Counted from the stretch's first letter, positions 38,713-48,242 are shown. The stretch is 64,000 nt of DNA from Roseiarcus sp963770035 (GCA_963770035.1 CAVYON010000016.1:41895-105894), one strand, 5' to 3'. The notes: a model not told the origin generated them from the letters alone. Made by a program: numbers and translations.

Positions 38713-39888
38713 ATGCTTCGCTTCGATCCCTATTCGCCCTCGGTCGACGCCGATCCGTTCCCCGCCTACAAGCGCCTGCGCGACGAGGCGCCGTGCTTTT
38801 GGAGTGAGGAAGCCCAGATGTGGGTGCTCTCGCGCTACGCGGACATCGTCGGGGCCGGACAGGACTGGAAGACCTATTCCTCGGCCAGCGGCAACATGAT
38901 GACCGAGTTGCCGAACCGCGCCGGCGCAACCCTCGGCACCACCGATCCGCCGCGCCACGACCGCCTGCGCGCGCTCGTCCAATACGCCTTCATGAAGCGC
39001 AACCTCGAGGGCCTCGCCGAACCGATCCGCGCCATCGCCCGCGCCGCCGCCGAGGACTTGCGAGACGAAAGAACGTTCGACTTCAAGGATTTCTCCGCCA
39101 GGTTCACCGTCCGCGTGCTGATGGCGGCCCTGGGCCTACCCTCGGGCGCGGAGGCGATCGTCGACGAGGACACGGTGCGCGAGAAGGCCGTGCTGATGGT
39201 GCAAAGCGACCCGCGCACCCGCGCCAAGGGACCCGAGCACCTCGCCGCCTTCGAGTGGATGCGCGACTACGCCGCCAAGGTGATCGCCATGCGCCGCGCG
39301 GCGCCGCGCGACGACCTGATCTCGAACTTCGCTTCGGCCGAGATCGACGGCGACAGGCTCGACGACCGCGAGGTGTTGCTCACCACCACGACCCTGATCA
39401 TGGCGGGCGTCGAATTGCTCGGCGGATTCATGATGATGTTCGCCTATAATCTCGCGACCTTTCCGGAGGCGCGAGCCGCGGTGGTCGCCAATCCGGACCT
39501 TCTCGCCGACGCGATCGAGGAGAGCCTGCGGTTCAACACCTCGGCGCAACGCTTCAAGCGCCGGCTGATACGCGACGTGAATGTGCATGGCGAGACCATG
39601 CGGGAAGGCGACTTCGTCTGCCTCGCCTATGGCTCGGGCAACCGCGACGAGCGCCAGTATCCCGATCCGGACCGCTACGACCTCGGCCGAAAGCCGCGCG
39701 GCCACCTCGGCTTCGGCGGCGGCGTGCACGCCTGCCTCGGCACGTCGATCGCCCGGCTCGCGACCAAGATCGCTTTCGAGGAGTTTCACAAGGTCGCGCC
39801 ACGCTACGCCCGCGTCGCCGACCAGCTGGCCTGGATGCCGTCTTCGACCTTCCGCAGCCCTCTGGCGCTTGAACTTTCGGTCCACTAA
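38713..39888 (+). CDS. Cytochrome P450
   Basis: 391 residues, a bacterial class I P450. Heme-binding loop HLGFGGGVHACLGTSIAR with the ligand Cys, ExxR as EESLRF, and a C-helix region TTDPPRHDRLR are intact. The I-helix motif reads AGVELLGG, where most P450s have an acid followed by Thr; the Thr used in oxygen activation is replaced by Leu, which may change chemistry. The ferredoxin gene follows 30 bases downstream and is the likely electron donor. The substrate is not predictable, but the downstream import system suggests a small organic acid or aromatic. Confidence 0.93.
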   Translation: MLRFDPYSPSVDADPFPAYKRLRDEAPCFWSEEAQMWVLSRYADIVGAGQDWKTYSSASGNMMTELPNRAGATLGTTDPPRHDRLRALVQYAFMKRNLEGLAEPIRAIARAAAEDLRDERTFDFKDFSARFTVRVLMAALGLPSGAEAIVDEDTVREKAVLMVQSDPRTRAKGPEHLAAFEWMRDYAAKVIAMRRAAPRDDLISNFASAEIDGDRLDDREVLLTTTTLIMAGVELLGGFMMMFAYNLATFPEARAAVVANPDLLADAIEESLRFNTSAQRFKRRLIRDVNVHGETMREGDFVCLAYGSGNRDERQYPDPDRYDLGRKPRGHLGFGGGVHACLGTSIARLATKIAFEEFHKVAPRYARVADQLAWMPSSTFRSPLALELSVH

Positions 39889-39918
39889 CAAACATTGGCG
39901 CGCGCTCCGGAGTCGTCC

Positions 39919-40242
39919 ATGGCGAAAGTCACCTACGTCGAGTTCAACGGCCACGCGACCACGATCGACGTTCCGGACGGCTGGAGCCTGATGCAGGCCG
40001 CCGTGACCAACAACATCTACGGGATTGTCGGCGAGTGCGGCGGCTCGATGGCCTGCGCGACCTGCCATTGCTATGTCGACGAGGCGCGGCTCGGCGACCT
40101 CCCGCCGCCCGAGGAGGGCGAGCTTGCGATGCTCGACATGGCCGCGGCCGAAGTGAAGCCGAATAGCCGCCTTTCCTGTCAGATCAAGGCCTCTCCCGTC
40201 CTCGACGGCCTCGTCCTCCACCTGCCCGAGACGCAGGGGTGA
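39919..40242 (+). CDS. [2Fe-2S] ferredoxin (putidaredoxin type)
   Basis: 107 residues. Four cluster cysteines in the adrenodoxin/putidaredoxin pattern C-x5-C-x2-C (GECGGSMACATC) and a fourth in RLSCQI. MAKVTYVEFNG and the acidic stretch PPPEEGELAMLD (redox-partner contact) fit donors of class I P450 enzymes. Directly after the P450 gene; no ferredoxin reductase gene is present here. Its stop overlaps the GTG start of the next gene. Confidence 0.93.
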   Translation: MAKVTYVEFNGHATTIDVPDGWSLMQAAVTNNIYGIVGECGGSMACATCHCYVDEARLGDLPPPEEGELAMLDMAAAEVKPNSRLSCQIKASPVLDGLVLHLPETQG

Positions 40243-41204
40243 CGGCGCGCATGGGCGAGCCGGAAGCGAAGGTGGGAGCGATCGCATTCATCGGGTTCGG
40301 CGAGGCGGCGCAGGCGTTTCTCGAGGGCTGGCGCACTGTTCCCGGCTTTGCCGCGGTCGTCACGGCCTATGACATCAAGACCGACACTTCCGACGCTGCG
40401 ATCCGGGAGCGCAAGCGCGCCGACTACGCCCGGGCCAACATCTTCGGCGCCTCGACTGCGCCTGAGGCGGTCAAGGGCGCCACGGCGGTCTTTTCCGTGG
40501 TCACCGCCGATCAGGCGCACGAGGCGGCGGTCGCGGCGATCCCAGGGCTCGGCAAAGGCGTGTTGTTTTTCGACTGCGATTCCTGCGCCCCGCAAACGAA
40601 GGAGCGCACGGCGAAGGAAGTTGACGCCGCCGGGGCGCGCTACGTCGACGTGGCCGTCATGGCCCCCGTCCGCCCGCGCCTTCACCGCACGCCGCTGCTG
40701 ATCAGCGGCCCGCATGCGGGCGATGCGGCCGCCGCGCTCGCCGCGCTCGGCATGGAGGCGACGATCCACGACGGGCCGGTCGGCTCGGCTTCGGCGGTCA
40801 AGATGATCCGCTCGATCATGATGAAGGGGCTCGAGGCGCTGGTCGCCGAATGCGTGCTCGCCGGAACGAAAGCCGGCGTGATCGGCGCGGTGCTCGATTC
40901 GCTCGATGACACGTATCCGGGGTTCGACTGGAAGAAACGCTCGGCCTACATGCTCGAAAGGGTGATGACGCACGGGGTCCGGCGGGCCGCCGAAATGCGC
41001 GAGGTCGTGCTGACCGTCGAGTGGCTCGGCCTCGGCAACGCCATGTCGAGCGCCTCGGTCGGCTGGCAGCAGGCGATCGGCGAACTTGGGCTCCGGGTGA
41101 CGACGGAAGAGGCGTCGGACTATCGCGCCCTGGCGGACAGAATTCTCTCTCGCCTCGGCGCGACGGACCCTGAAGGCCTTCCGTTCGCCTGTCCGAGCGG
41201 CTAA
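40239..41204 (+). CDS. 6-phosphogluconate/3-hydroxyisobutyrate dehydrogenase-like oxidoreductase (DUF1932 type)
   Basis: 321 residues. Rossmann motif IAFIGFGEAAQAFLEG at the N-terminus and the C-terminal helical domain of the DUF1932 subgroup (VKMIRSIMMKGLEALVAECV; YPGFDWKKRSAYMLERVMTHG with RRAAEM following). Probably oxidises a beta-hydroxy acid. Start GTG at 40239 overlaps the ferredoxin stop by four bases (GTGA), indicating coupling; ATG 40251 is an alternative. It belongs to the P450-ferredoxin unit and precedes the transporter genes. Confidence 0.85.
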   Translation: MTARMGEPEAKVGAIAFIGFGEAAQAFLEGWRTVPGFAAVVTAYDIKTDTSDAAIRERKRADYARANIFGASTAPEAVKGATAVFSVVTADQAHEAAVAAIPGLGKGVLFFDCDSCAPQTKERTAKEVDAAGARYVDVAVMAPVRPRLHRTPLLISGPHAGDAAAALAALGMEATIHDGPVGSASAVKMIRSIMMKGLEALVAECVLAGTKAGVIGAVLDSLDDTYPGFDWKKRSAYMLERVMTHGVRRAAEMREVVLTVEWLGLGNAMSSASVGWQQAIGELGLRVTTEEASDYRALADRILSRLGATDPEGLPFACPSG

Positions 41205-41260
41205 CGTCGCGCCTCAATTACATTCTTCACAACGTTCGCAATTCCCAGGGAGGAGAAGCA

Positions 41261-42436
41261 ATGACCGGCAAATACTGGACGATCGGGGCCGCGCTCTGTG
41301 CGATCCTGGCCGCCGCCCCGGCGCTCGCCGACGACAACACGGTGACCATCGGGCTGATCCTTCCGATGACCGGCCCATCGGCTTCCACCGGAAAACAGGA
41401 AAGGGCGGGCGCCGAGCTGTTCATGCAGCAGCACGGCGACATGGTCGCCGGCAAGACAATCGTGCTCGAGGTCAAGGACGACACCGGTGCGGCCGACGTC
41501 ACCAAGCGCCTTGCCGAAGAACTGGTCACCAACGACCACGCCAAGGTGCTGATGGGCTTCGGCCTCACGCCGCTGGCGCTGGCCGTCGCGCCGATTGCGA
41601 CCCAGGCGAAGGTTCCCGAAATCGTCACGGCCGCCGCGACCGCGATGATCACCGAGAAGTCGCCCTATATCGCGCGCACCTCGTTCACCTTGCCGCAGGC
41701 CTCGGCGCCGATGGCGGAGTGGGCGCTCAAGAATGGAATCAAGAAGGTCGTCACCATCGTCACCGACTACGGACCGGGCATCGACGCCGAGAAATGGTTC
41801 AGCGACACCTTCGAAAAGAGCGGCGGCACGATCGCCCAAAAGATTCGCGTGCCGCTGAAGAACCCGGACTTCTCGCCATTCCTGCAGCGTATGGCCGACG
41901 ACAAGCCCGACGCCGTGTTCGTGTTCGTGCCCTCGGGTTTCGGCGCCATCTTCATGAAGCAGTTCGTCGAGCGCGGGCTCGACAAGTCGGGCATCAAGCT
42001 GATCGGAACCGGCGACGTGACCGACGACGATCTTCTCCCTGCCATCGGCGATTCCGCGCTGGGCGCCGTGACGACGCATCACTATTCGGCCGATCACGAT
42101 TTGCCCGAGAACAAGGCGTTTGTCGCGGCGTTCGAGAAGGCCAACAACGGGATGCGCCCGAACTTCATGGCGGTGGCGGCCTACGACGGCATGGACCTCG
42201 TCTACAAGGCGTTGGAGAAGACCAAGGGCGACGCCGGCGGCGACGCGCTGATCGGCGCGATGAAGGGCATGAGTTGGATGAGCCCGCGCGGTCCGGTGTC
42301 GATCGACCCCGAAACGCGCGACATCGTGCAAAACATCTACGTCCGCAAGGTGGAGAAGAAGGACGGCTCGCTCTACAACGTCGAGTTCGCAACCATCCCG
42401 AACGTGAAGGATCCGTACAAGGCCGCCAAACACTGA
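41261..42436 (+). CDS. Branched-chain-type ABC transporter substrate-binding protein
   Basis: 391 residues. Signal peptide (IGAALCAILAAAPALADD) then a type I periplasmic binding fold of the LivJ/LivK group: VTIGLILPMTGPSASTGKQE, AAATAMITEKSPYIARTSF, VTIVTDYGPGIDAE, VFVFVPSGFGAIFMKQF. Captures amino acids or, often in this group, aromatic or dicarboxylic acids. Very strong ribosome binding site (GGGAGGAGAAGCA). First gene of the transporter set, separated from the permease by 332 bases. Confidence 0.92.
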   Translation: MTGKYWTIGAALCAILAAAPALADDNTVTIGLILPMTGPSASTGKQERAGAELFMQQHGDMVAGKTIVLEVKDDTGAADVTKRLAEELVTNDHAKVLMGFGLTPLALAVAPIATQAKVPEIVTAAATAMITEKSPYIARTSFTLPQASAPMAEWALKNGIKKVVTIVTDYGPGIDAEKWFSDTFEKSGGTIAQKIRVPLKNPDFSPFLQRMADDKPDAVFVFVPSGFGAIFMKQFVERGLDKSGIKLIGTGDVTDDDLLPAIGDSALGAVTTHHYSADHDLPENKAFVAAFEKANNGMRPNFMAVAAYDGMDLVYKALEKTKGDAGGDALIGAMKGMSWMSPRGPVSIDPETRDIVQNIYVRKVEKKDGSLYNVEFATIPNVKDPYKAAKH

Positions 42437-42768
42437 GGGTTCCGTCGTTTGCGGACGATCGCGCCATTCCCGGCGCTGGGGGCGGAAGGCCGACAAGCTG
42501 CGCGGTCAGCCTCCGCCTCATCCTGGAGCGTGTCATAGGGCGACAGGGGAGCGTTGGCGTTGGCAGGAGCGGGAGCGTCCGTCGATTGATCGTCGGACGA
42601 CCGCGTCGGAGATGCGAACTATCTTCTAACCCATTGAAAAGACTGCAAGCCTGACTCGAAAAAGCGCGGAAATAGTTGGTCTAAGTCCTTGAAAATAAAA
42701 GCGTTGTTCCCAAAAACCGCGGTCATCCGTCGAGCGCCGAGGCTGGGCAGGATGTCCGGACGGCGTCC
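42437..42768. other. Gap between the binding protein and permease genes
   Basis: 332 bases without a gene. Placed between a highly expressed binding protein and the lower-stoichiometry membrane genes, it could hold a partial terminator or an internal promoter; I see no clean hairpin. Confidence 0.4.
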
Positions 42769-43632
42769 ATGCTGACGATCCTGTTCGACGGCGTCGCCTA
42801 CGGGATGCTGCTGTTCGTGCTGGCGAGCGGGCTTTCGGTGACGCTGGGCCTGATGAATTTCATCAACCTCGCCCACGGCGCCTTCGCTATGGTCGGCGGC
42901 TATGTCACGGCGCTGATGATGGAGCGCCTCGGCGCGCCGTTCCTCGTCACGCTGCCGGCCGCGTTCCTCGTTCCGGCGATCCTCGGCGTCGTGCTCGAGC
43001 GCACCCTCTATCGCCGTCTCTACGGCGCAAGCCCGCTCGACCAGGTCCTGTTCACCATCGGCCTCGTGCTGATGGCCATGCCGATCGCCGACTACCTGCT
43101 CGGCGATGAAGCCAGGCAGGTCAACTTGCCGGCGTGGCTCTCGGGAAGCCTCGAATTCCACGGCGTCGGCGTGGGCCGCTATCGCCTGTTCATCGTGGTC
43201 GTCTGCGGGATCATCGCGGCCGCCCTTCAGCTCTTTCTCGTCAGGACCCGTTTTGGCGCGCAGTTGCGGGCGGCGGTCGACGACGCCAGGGTCGCCAACG
43301 GCCTGGGGATCGACGTCGACCGCATCTTCGCCGTCGCCTTCGCCGTCGGCAGCGGGCTGGCGGGCTTGGGCGGCGCTTTGGCCGCCGATGTCGTCGGCGG
43401 CATCGATCCGTCGTTTCCGGTCAAGTTCCTCGTGACGTTCCTAATCGTTGTGACCATCGGCGGCTCGAACGGCATTCTCGGCGCGCTGTTCGGCGCGCTG
43501 CTCCTGGGCGTCCTGGACGTCGCCGGCAAGTACTATGTTCCTTCGATCGGCGCCTTCATCATCTACGCGGTCATGGTGGTGACGCTGATCATTCGTCCCC
43601 AAGGTCTGTTTGCCCGCGGGGATGGCCGATGA
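42769..43632 (+). CDS. Branched-chain-type ABC transporter permease, LivH type
   Basis: 287 residues, about eight transmembrane helices. Diagnostic wording GMLLFVLASGLSVTLGLMNF, INLAHGAFAMVGGYV, FGAQLRAAVDDARVANGLGI (the EAA-like cytoplasmic loop that contacts the ATPase) and VGGIDPSFPVKFLVTFLIVV. Pairs with the LivM-type permease, whose start overlaps its stop by four bases. ATG 42769 lacks a strong ribosome binding site. Confidence 0.92.
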   Translation: MLTILFDGVAYGMLLFVLASGLSVTLGLMNFINLAHGAFAMVGGYVTALMMERLGAPFLVTLPAAFLVPAILGVVLERTLYRRLYGASPLDQVLFTIGLVLMAMPIADYLLGDEARQVNLPAWLSGSLEFHGVGVGRYRLFIVVVCGIIAAALQLFLVRTRFGAQLRAAVDDARVANGLGIDVDRIFAVAFAVGSGLAGLGGALAADVVGGIDPSFPVKFLVTFLIVVTIGGSNGILGALFGALLLGVLDVAGKYYVPSIGAFIIYAVMVVTLIIRPQGLFARGDGR

Positions 43633-44648
43633 TGAAGCCGGCGGTTTCCGAGACGGCGCGCCGGATCGAAGCGCACCTCAGGCGGCGCAAGCGCTGGCGG
43701 GCGCCCGAGATCCTGTTCTGGGCGGTCGTCCTCGCCGTGATCGTCTTCGTTCCCTCTCGCGCCGCGCTGATCAACGAAATTCTCGTCGCCGGCCTGTTCA
43801 CCCTCTCGCTCGACCTCATCCTCGGCCTGACCGGGATCGTCTCGCTCGGGCAGGCGGCGTTCCTCGGGCTCGGCGCCTACGCCGCCGCGATCCTGGCGAG
43901 TCAGGGCTTTGCGGAGCCGACGCTCGGGCTCGTCGCCGGCGCGCTGATCGGCGCCCTAGGCGGATTCGCGACGGCGCCGCTTCTGCTGCGCGGCGCCGAC
44001 CTCACTCGGCTGATGGTGACGCTCGGCGTGTCGCTGCTGCTCGGCGAAGTCGCCAACCGCAACGCTTGGCTGACCGGCGGGGCGGACGGGCTCAACTTCT
44101 CGATGAATCCGGTGCTGGGCCTGTTTCCGATCGGCTTCACCGGCCAGCGCAACGCAGCGCTCTACAGTTTCGTCGTCCTTTTCATTCTGTTCGTCGTGGC
44201 GCGCAGGCTGCGCCAGTCGCCGTTCGGGCTGGCGCTGGCGGCGATCCGCGAGAACCGGCTGCGCGCCGGCGCGCTCGGCATCGCCACCAGCTGGCGCATC
44301 ATCGCCATCTATACCGTATCGGCGGCCTATGCGGGCGTCGCAGGCGCGCTGCTCGCCCAGACCACCCAGATCGTGTCGCTCGATCTGTTCGACTTCCATC
44401 GCTCCGCCGACGTGATGCTGATGCTGATCATCGGCGGCGCCGGCTATCTCTATGGCGGGATCATCGGCGCCGCGGCGTTCATCGTCCTGCGCGACGTCAT
44501 TTCGGCGGCGACGCCGGAATACTGGGAGTTCTGGATCGGAGCGATGCTCGTCGCGCTCGTGGTGATCGGCCGCGATCGCCTTCAGGATTTCGTTCGCCGC
44601 GCCGCCTCGATCCTGTCGCTCCGACCGGCGCGCGGAGACGCGGCGTGA
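43629..44648 (+). CDS. Branched-chain-type ABC transporter permease, LivM type
   Basis: 339 residues, multiple helices. SLDLILGLTGIVSLGQAAFLGLGAYAAA is the family signature; SPFGLALAAIRENRLRAGALGI is the ATPase-coupling loop. The ATGATG at 43629 offers two starts; the first overlaps the LivH-type stop. It ends overlapping the GTG of the ATPase gene, so the whole set is translationally chained. Confidence 0.92.
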   Translation: MMKPAVSETARRIEAHLRRRKRWRAPEILFWAVVLAVIVFVPSRAALINEILVAGLFTLSLDLILGLTGIVSLGQAAFLGLGAYAAAILASQGFAEPTLGLVAGALIGALGGFATAPLLLRGADLTRLMVTLGVSLLLGEVANRNAWLTGGADGLNFSMNPVLGLFPIGFTGQRNAALYSFVVLFILFVVARRLRQSPFGLALAAIRENRLRAGALGIATSWRIIAIYTVSAAYAGVAGALLAQTTQIVSLDLFDFHRSADVMLMLIIGGAGYLYGGIIGAAAFIVLRDVISAATPEYWEFWIGAMLVALVVIGRDRLQDFVRRAASILSLRPARGDAA

Positions 44649-45400
44649 GCGGCCCTGCTCTCGAGGCGCGTGGACTGCAAAGGCAGTTCGGCGCCCTCAT
44701 GGCGACGGACAACGTCTCGTTCGCCCTCGAGCCGGGCGCCCGACAGGCGCTGATCGGACCCAACGGCGCCGGCAAGACGACGCTCATCAACCTGCTCACC
44801 GGGGTGATCGCGCCGACCGAGGGCCAGGTCTTTCTGGACGGGCGCGACGTCACCGCGTTCTCGGCGAGCGAACGCGTCCGGCTCGGCCTTTCGCGGACGT
44901 TCCAGATCAACCAGCTCTTCCCCCACCTGACGCCGATCGAATCGCTCGGTCTCGCCATCTCCGAACGCAACCGGTCGGGAGCGGACTTCTGGCGCGTCGC
45001 GGGAACGCGGCCGGCGATCGTGGCCGAAATCGAGGACCTGCTGACCCGATTCGGGCTCGAGGCGGAGATGGACCAGCCGACCCGGCAATTGCCCTACGGC
45101 AAGCAGCGCCTGCTCGAAATCGCGCTGGCGCTGGCGACGCGTCCGCGCGTGCTGCTACTCGACGAGCCGGCCGCCGGTGTGCCCGAGGAGGAGCGGCAGG
45201 ATATTCTCGCTGCGCTCGCCGCGCTTCCTTCGGACGTCGCGATCCTCCTCATCGAGCATGACATGGACCTCGTCTTCACCTTCGCGACCCGCATATCCGT
45301 TCTGGTCGCCGGGCGGCTTCTGACCGAGGGCGATCCGGAAGCGATCGCCCGGGACGAGCGCGTGCGCGCCGTTTATCTCGGCGAGGACGGTCATGGCTGA
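44645..45400 (+). CDS. Branched-chain-type ABC transporter ATPase, LivG type
   Basis: 251 residues. Walker A GPNGAGKTT, Q-loop in LSRTFQINQLFPHLT, signature as LPYGKQRLLEIALAL (the LivG variant of LSGGQ), Walker B VLLLDEPAAGV and switch His in IEHDMDLVF. Start GTG at 44645, overlapping the LivM-type stop; there is no plausible ATG that keeps the N-terminus. One of two ATPases in the heterodimer. Confidence 0.93.
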   Translation: MSGPALEARGLQRQFGALMATDNVSFALEPGARQALIGPNGAGKTTLINLLTGVIAPTEGQVFLDGRDVTAFSASERVRLGLSRTFQINQLFPHLTPIESLGLAISERNRSGADFWRVAGTRPAIVAEIEDLLTRFGLEAEMDQPTRQLPYGKQRLLEIALALATRPRVLLLDEPAAGVPEEERQDILAALAALPSDVAILLIEHDMDLVFTFATRISVLVAGRLLTEGDPEAIARDERVRAVYLGEDGHG

Positions 45401-46100
45401 GCTCATTCGCGTCGAGGCCTTGAGCGCCGGCTACGGCGAGGCGCGCGTCCTGCAAGGGATCGACTTCGCGCTTGAGGACGGCCGCTCGCTCGCGCTCCTC
45501 GGACGCAACGGCGTCGGCAAGACCACCCTGATCGATACGCTGATCGGCGTCACCACGCGCTTTACTGGCCGCATCTGGTTCGGCGGCCAGGATATTACGC
45601 CGCTCACTCCGCATGTCCGGGCGCATCGCGGGATCGGCTGGACGCCGCAGGAACGCAACATCTTCCGGTCGCTGACGGTCGAGGAGAACCTGACCGCGGT
45701 CGCCGTTCCCGGGGATTGGACGGTCAAACGGGTGTACGGCCTCTTTCCCCGCCTCGAGGAGCGGCGCGCCAACGGCGGCCGGCAGCTCTCGGGCGGGGAG
45801 CAGCAGATGCTGTCGATCGGCCGCGCCCTGATGCTGAACCCGCGGCTTTTGTTGCTCGACGAGCCGACCGAAGGCCTCGCGCCGATCATCGTCGACGAAC
45901 TCCTGGCGGCGCTACGCGAACTCGCGCGCGAGGGCCTGTCGATGATCATCGTCGAGCAGAAGCCGAAGAAGATTCTTCCGTTCACCGACCATGCTATCGT
46001 GCTCGACCGCGGCGCCATCGCCCATGAGGCGCCGAGCGCTGAGCTGCTCGCCGACCCGGCAGCGCTCGACGCCCACCTGACCGCAACCAAAAAAGCCTGA
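45393..46100 (+). CDS. Branched-chain-type ABC transporter ATPase, LivF type
   Basis: 235 residues. Walker A GRNGVGKTT, Q-loop WTPQERNIFRSLTV, signature LSGGEQQM, Walker B LLLLDEPTEGLAP and the H-loop region IVEQKPKKIL, in which the usual His after Walker B is replaced as in LivF proteins. Overlaps the LivG-type gene by eight bases. Last gene of the transporter set. Confidence 0.93.
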   Translation: MAELIRVEALSAGYGEARVLQGIDFALEDGRSLALLGRNGVGKTTLIDTLIGVTTRFTGRIWFGGQDITPLTPHVRAHRGIGWTPQERNIFRSLTVEENLTAVAVPGDWTVKRVYGLFPRLEERRANGGRQLSGGEQQMLSIGRALMLNPRLLLLDEPTEGLAPIIVDELLAALRELAREGLSMIIVEQKPKKILPFTDHAIVLDRGAIAHEAPSAELLADPAALDAHLTATKKA

Positions 46101-46106
46101 CGGGGC

Positions 46107-47132
46107 TTACATCAGCGGCTTGCCGTCAGGGGCCGGAATTCCGATCCGGATCAGGCGAGAGAAATCCGGCGACTGGTCGGCGGCCCTGGCGCGCTCGTCG
46201 ATGCGCGCCCGCTGCATGAGCTCGGCGAGCGGAATATCGGTCGCCACCGCTTGGTGATCGTAGAGGTAGCTGGGCAGAAAGCCGTTGACGATCAGCCGCC
46301 AGTCGAGGGGCAGCGTCCCGCCGAGCCTGCGGATCATGGCGGAGACGGCAGTCGAGCAGTTGGTGGTGATCGAATTGTACCAGGCGGGCTGGCGCTTGAG
46401 TGCATTGGCTTCGTCGACATAGCCGATAAGAAGCGTTCGGATCGCCCCGGGCGAGGCACGCAGCCGATAGAGGCGCACGTCCTCGCCGCGGACGTTCGCG
46501 CGCAGCCTGACCGAGTCGCGTTCGGTGGTGGCGAGATAGACGAGCGTGTGCGATCGGAACGCGTCGGCGACCGGCGAATAGACGCCGGTCTTCTCGCGCC
46601 GGACCTCGATCGACCAGGCCAGGACCTGCCCGTCCGAGAACCCGAAACTCATGATCAGATGGGCAATCTTCGGGCCGGACCAATAGGACAGGATCAGGTC
46701 GAGCGAATCGAGCTTCGTAAGGTCGTAGGAGCGCGTCTCCCACCGCCGGGTGAAGTCGTCGTCGCTGCGCCAATCGAAGTCGCGCACGTCGGAGAGGCTC
46801 AGGATATCGCCCTTGACCGCGCCAGTCGTCTGCCGGGCGACGTCGGGCGCCCAGTCGCCGTCGGCGGGCGGCACAATCGTGCTCCACCAGATGACGACGC
46901 ATGCGAAGGCGAGCGCGAAGGCGGCGAGCGCGCGCCAGCGAATGCGGGTGAAGAGGGCGATCACGGTGGCGATAGCGGTCGCCGCGGCGATGGCGGCGGC
47001 GAGCGCCCGGACCGTCTCCGGCGCCGGCAACCGGAACCAGAGCGCCAGCGCGCTCCACAAGCCAACGGGGGCGATGATCAGAATCGCGAGAAGAATTCCC
47101 ACGATCGCCGTTACGACTCGACTGGCCCTCAT
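46107..47132 (-). CDS. DUF4105 (Lnb N-terminal periplasmic domain) membrane protein
   Basis: 341 residues. Three N-terminal hydrophobic helices (about 8-30, 40-62, 68-87) anchor it, followed by a soluble domain with the DUF4105 hallmarks: DLILSYWSGPKIAHLIMSFG, WSIEVRREK, and NCSTAVSAMIRRLGG, whose Cys and the earlier His could form a papain/NlpC-like site. The domain is also the periplasmic part of lipoprotein N-acyltransferase Lnb. The function of stand-alone proteins is not established. Stops seven bases from the end of the LivF-type gene (convergent). Confidence 0.85.
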   Translation of the reverse strand: MRASRVVTAIVGILLAILIIAPVGLWSALALWFRLPAPETVRALAAAIAAATAIATVIALFTRIRWRALAAFALAFACVVIWWSTIVPPADGDWAPDVARQTTGAVKGDILSLSDVRDFDWRSDDDFTRRWETRSYDLTKLDSLDLILSYWSGPKIAHLIMSFGFSDGQVLAWSIEVRREKTGVYSPVADAFRSHTLVYLATTERDSVRLRANVRGEDVRLYRLRASPGAIRTLLIGYVDEANALKRQPAWYNSITTNCSTAVSAMIRRLGGTLPLDWRLIVNGFLPSYLYDHQAVATDIPLAELMQRARIDERARAADQSPDFSRLIRIGIPAPDGKPLM

Positions 47133-47219
47133 GGGTCCGCCCCCGCCTGCGCCGCCGCCCCGGCCGCCCTGTCCGTCCTTACGGCAGAGGCGCGCCGGCG
47201 CAAAGGCGCGGGCCGGCCG

Positions 47220-48242
47220 TCAGGGTTTGACGAGGCCGAGCTTGATCAGGCTTTCGGCGGTCGCGACGAGCGCGTCCTCGCGCGAGCGCGGCGACCATCC
47301 GAGAAGCCGCTTCGCCTTCCCGGATGTCGCATTCTTCGATTTGCCGAGCTCGGGGACGATCTGGCGGACCGACAAATCGGCGAGCGAAGCCAGCCGCACC
47401 AGCCAGTCGGGCAGCTCCCGCGTCGACGCCCGGCGCGCGGCGTCGCCAAGGCGCGTCTTCAGGATTTGCGCAATCTCTTTAAGGGTGACGAAGTCGCCGG
47501 CGACGGCGAGGAAGCGCTCGGCCTTGGCGCTGGGATCGGTCATGGCGCGAAGGTGCAGGTCGGCGACGTCGCGCACGTCCACGACCCCGAAAGTCATGTG
47601 CGGCAGGCCGGGCATCGAGCCGCTCAGGATGCGCTGGACGATAACGATCGAGGTCGAGGTGTCGGGTCCGAGCACCGGACCGAAGACGCCGACCGGATTG
47701 ATGACGGCGAGTTCGGGCCCGCCTTCCTTGACGAAATCCCAGGCGGCGCGCTCGGCGATCGTCTTCGACTTGACGTAGGCGGTCAGCCCTTCGCCGGCGA
47801 GGTCGGTCCAGCTCGTCTCGTCGAACGGCGCGGCCTGCTCCTTGTGGCCATAGCCGACGGCGGCGAACGACGAGGTCAGCACGACGCGCTTGATCCCCGC
47901 CGGGCGGGCGGCCTTGAGCACGCGAAGCGCGCCGTCACGGGCGGGCCGGATGAGCTCGTCGTCGTGCTTCGGCACGGCGAGCGGGAAGGGCGAGGCCACG
48001 TGCAAAACGAAGTCGCAACCGGCGACCGCCTCCGGCCAGCCCGCGTCGCGTTCGAGGTCGGCGGCGGCGAAGGAGAGCCGGTCCAGACCCGGCGCGCCCG
48101 CATGCTCGAGCTGGCGGCGAACTTCGTCCGCGCGCGCCGGATTGCGCAGCGTCGCGCGGACCGAATGGCCGGCGGCCAAGGTCTGCAGAATACAGTGTCC
48201 GCCGATGAACCCGGACCCGCCGGTGACTAGAACTAGACTCAT
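47220..48242 (-). CDS. NAD(P)-dependent epimerase/dihydroflavonol-reductase-like protein
   Basis: 340 residues. Extended SDR: TGGSGFIG (7-14), catalytic YVKSK, and the DFR-like order VLHVASPFP and KRVVLTSSFAAVG. Probably reduces an aldehyde or ketone; such proteins are often annotated as dihydroflavonol-4-reductase, though no flavonoid pathway is expected. GGAGGGGGCG just before the ATG. Single gene on this strand between DUF4105 and the methyltransferase-like gene. Confidence 0.9.
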   Translation of the reverse strand: MSLVLVTGGSGFIGGHCILQTLAAGHSVRATLRNPARADEVRRQLEHAGAPGLDRLSFAAADLERDAGWPEAVAGCDFVLHVASPFPLAVPKHDDELIRPARDGALRVLKAARPAGIKRVVLTSSFAAVGYGHKEQAAPFDETSWTDLAGEGLTAYVKSKTIAERAAWDFVKEGGPELAVINPVGVFGPVLGPDTSTSIVIVQRILSGSMPGLPHMTFGVVDVRDVADLHLRAMTDPSAKAERFLAVAGDFVTLKEIAQILKTRLGDAARRASTRELPDWLVRLASLADLSVRQIVPELGKSKNATSGKAKRLLGWSPRSREDALVATAESLIKLGLVKP

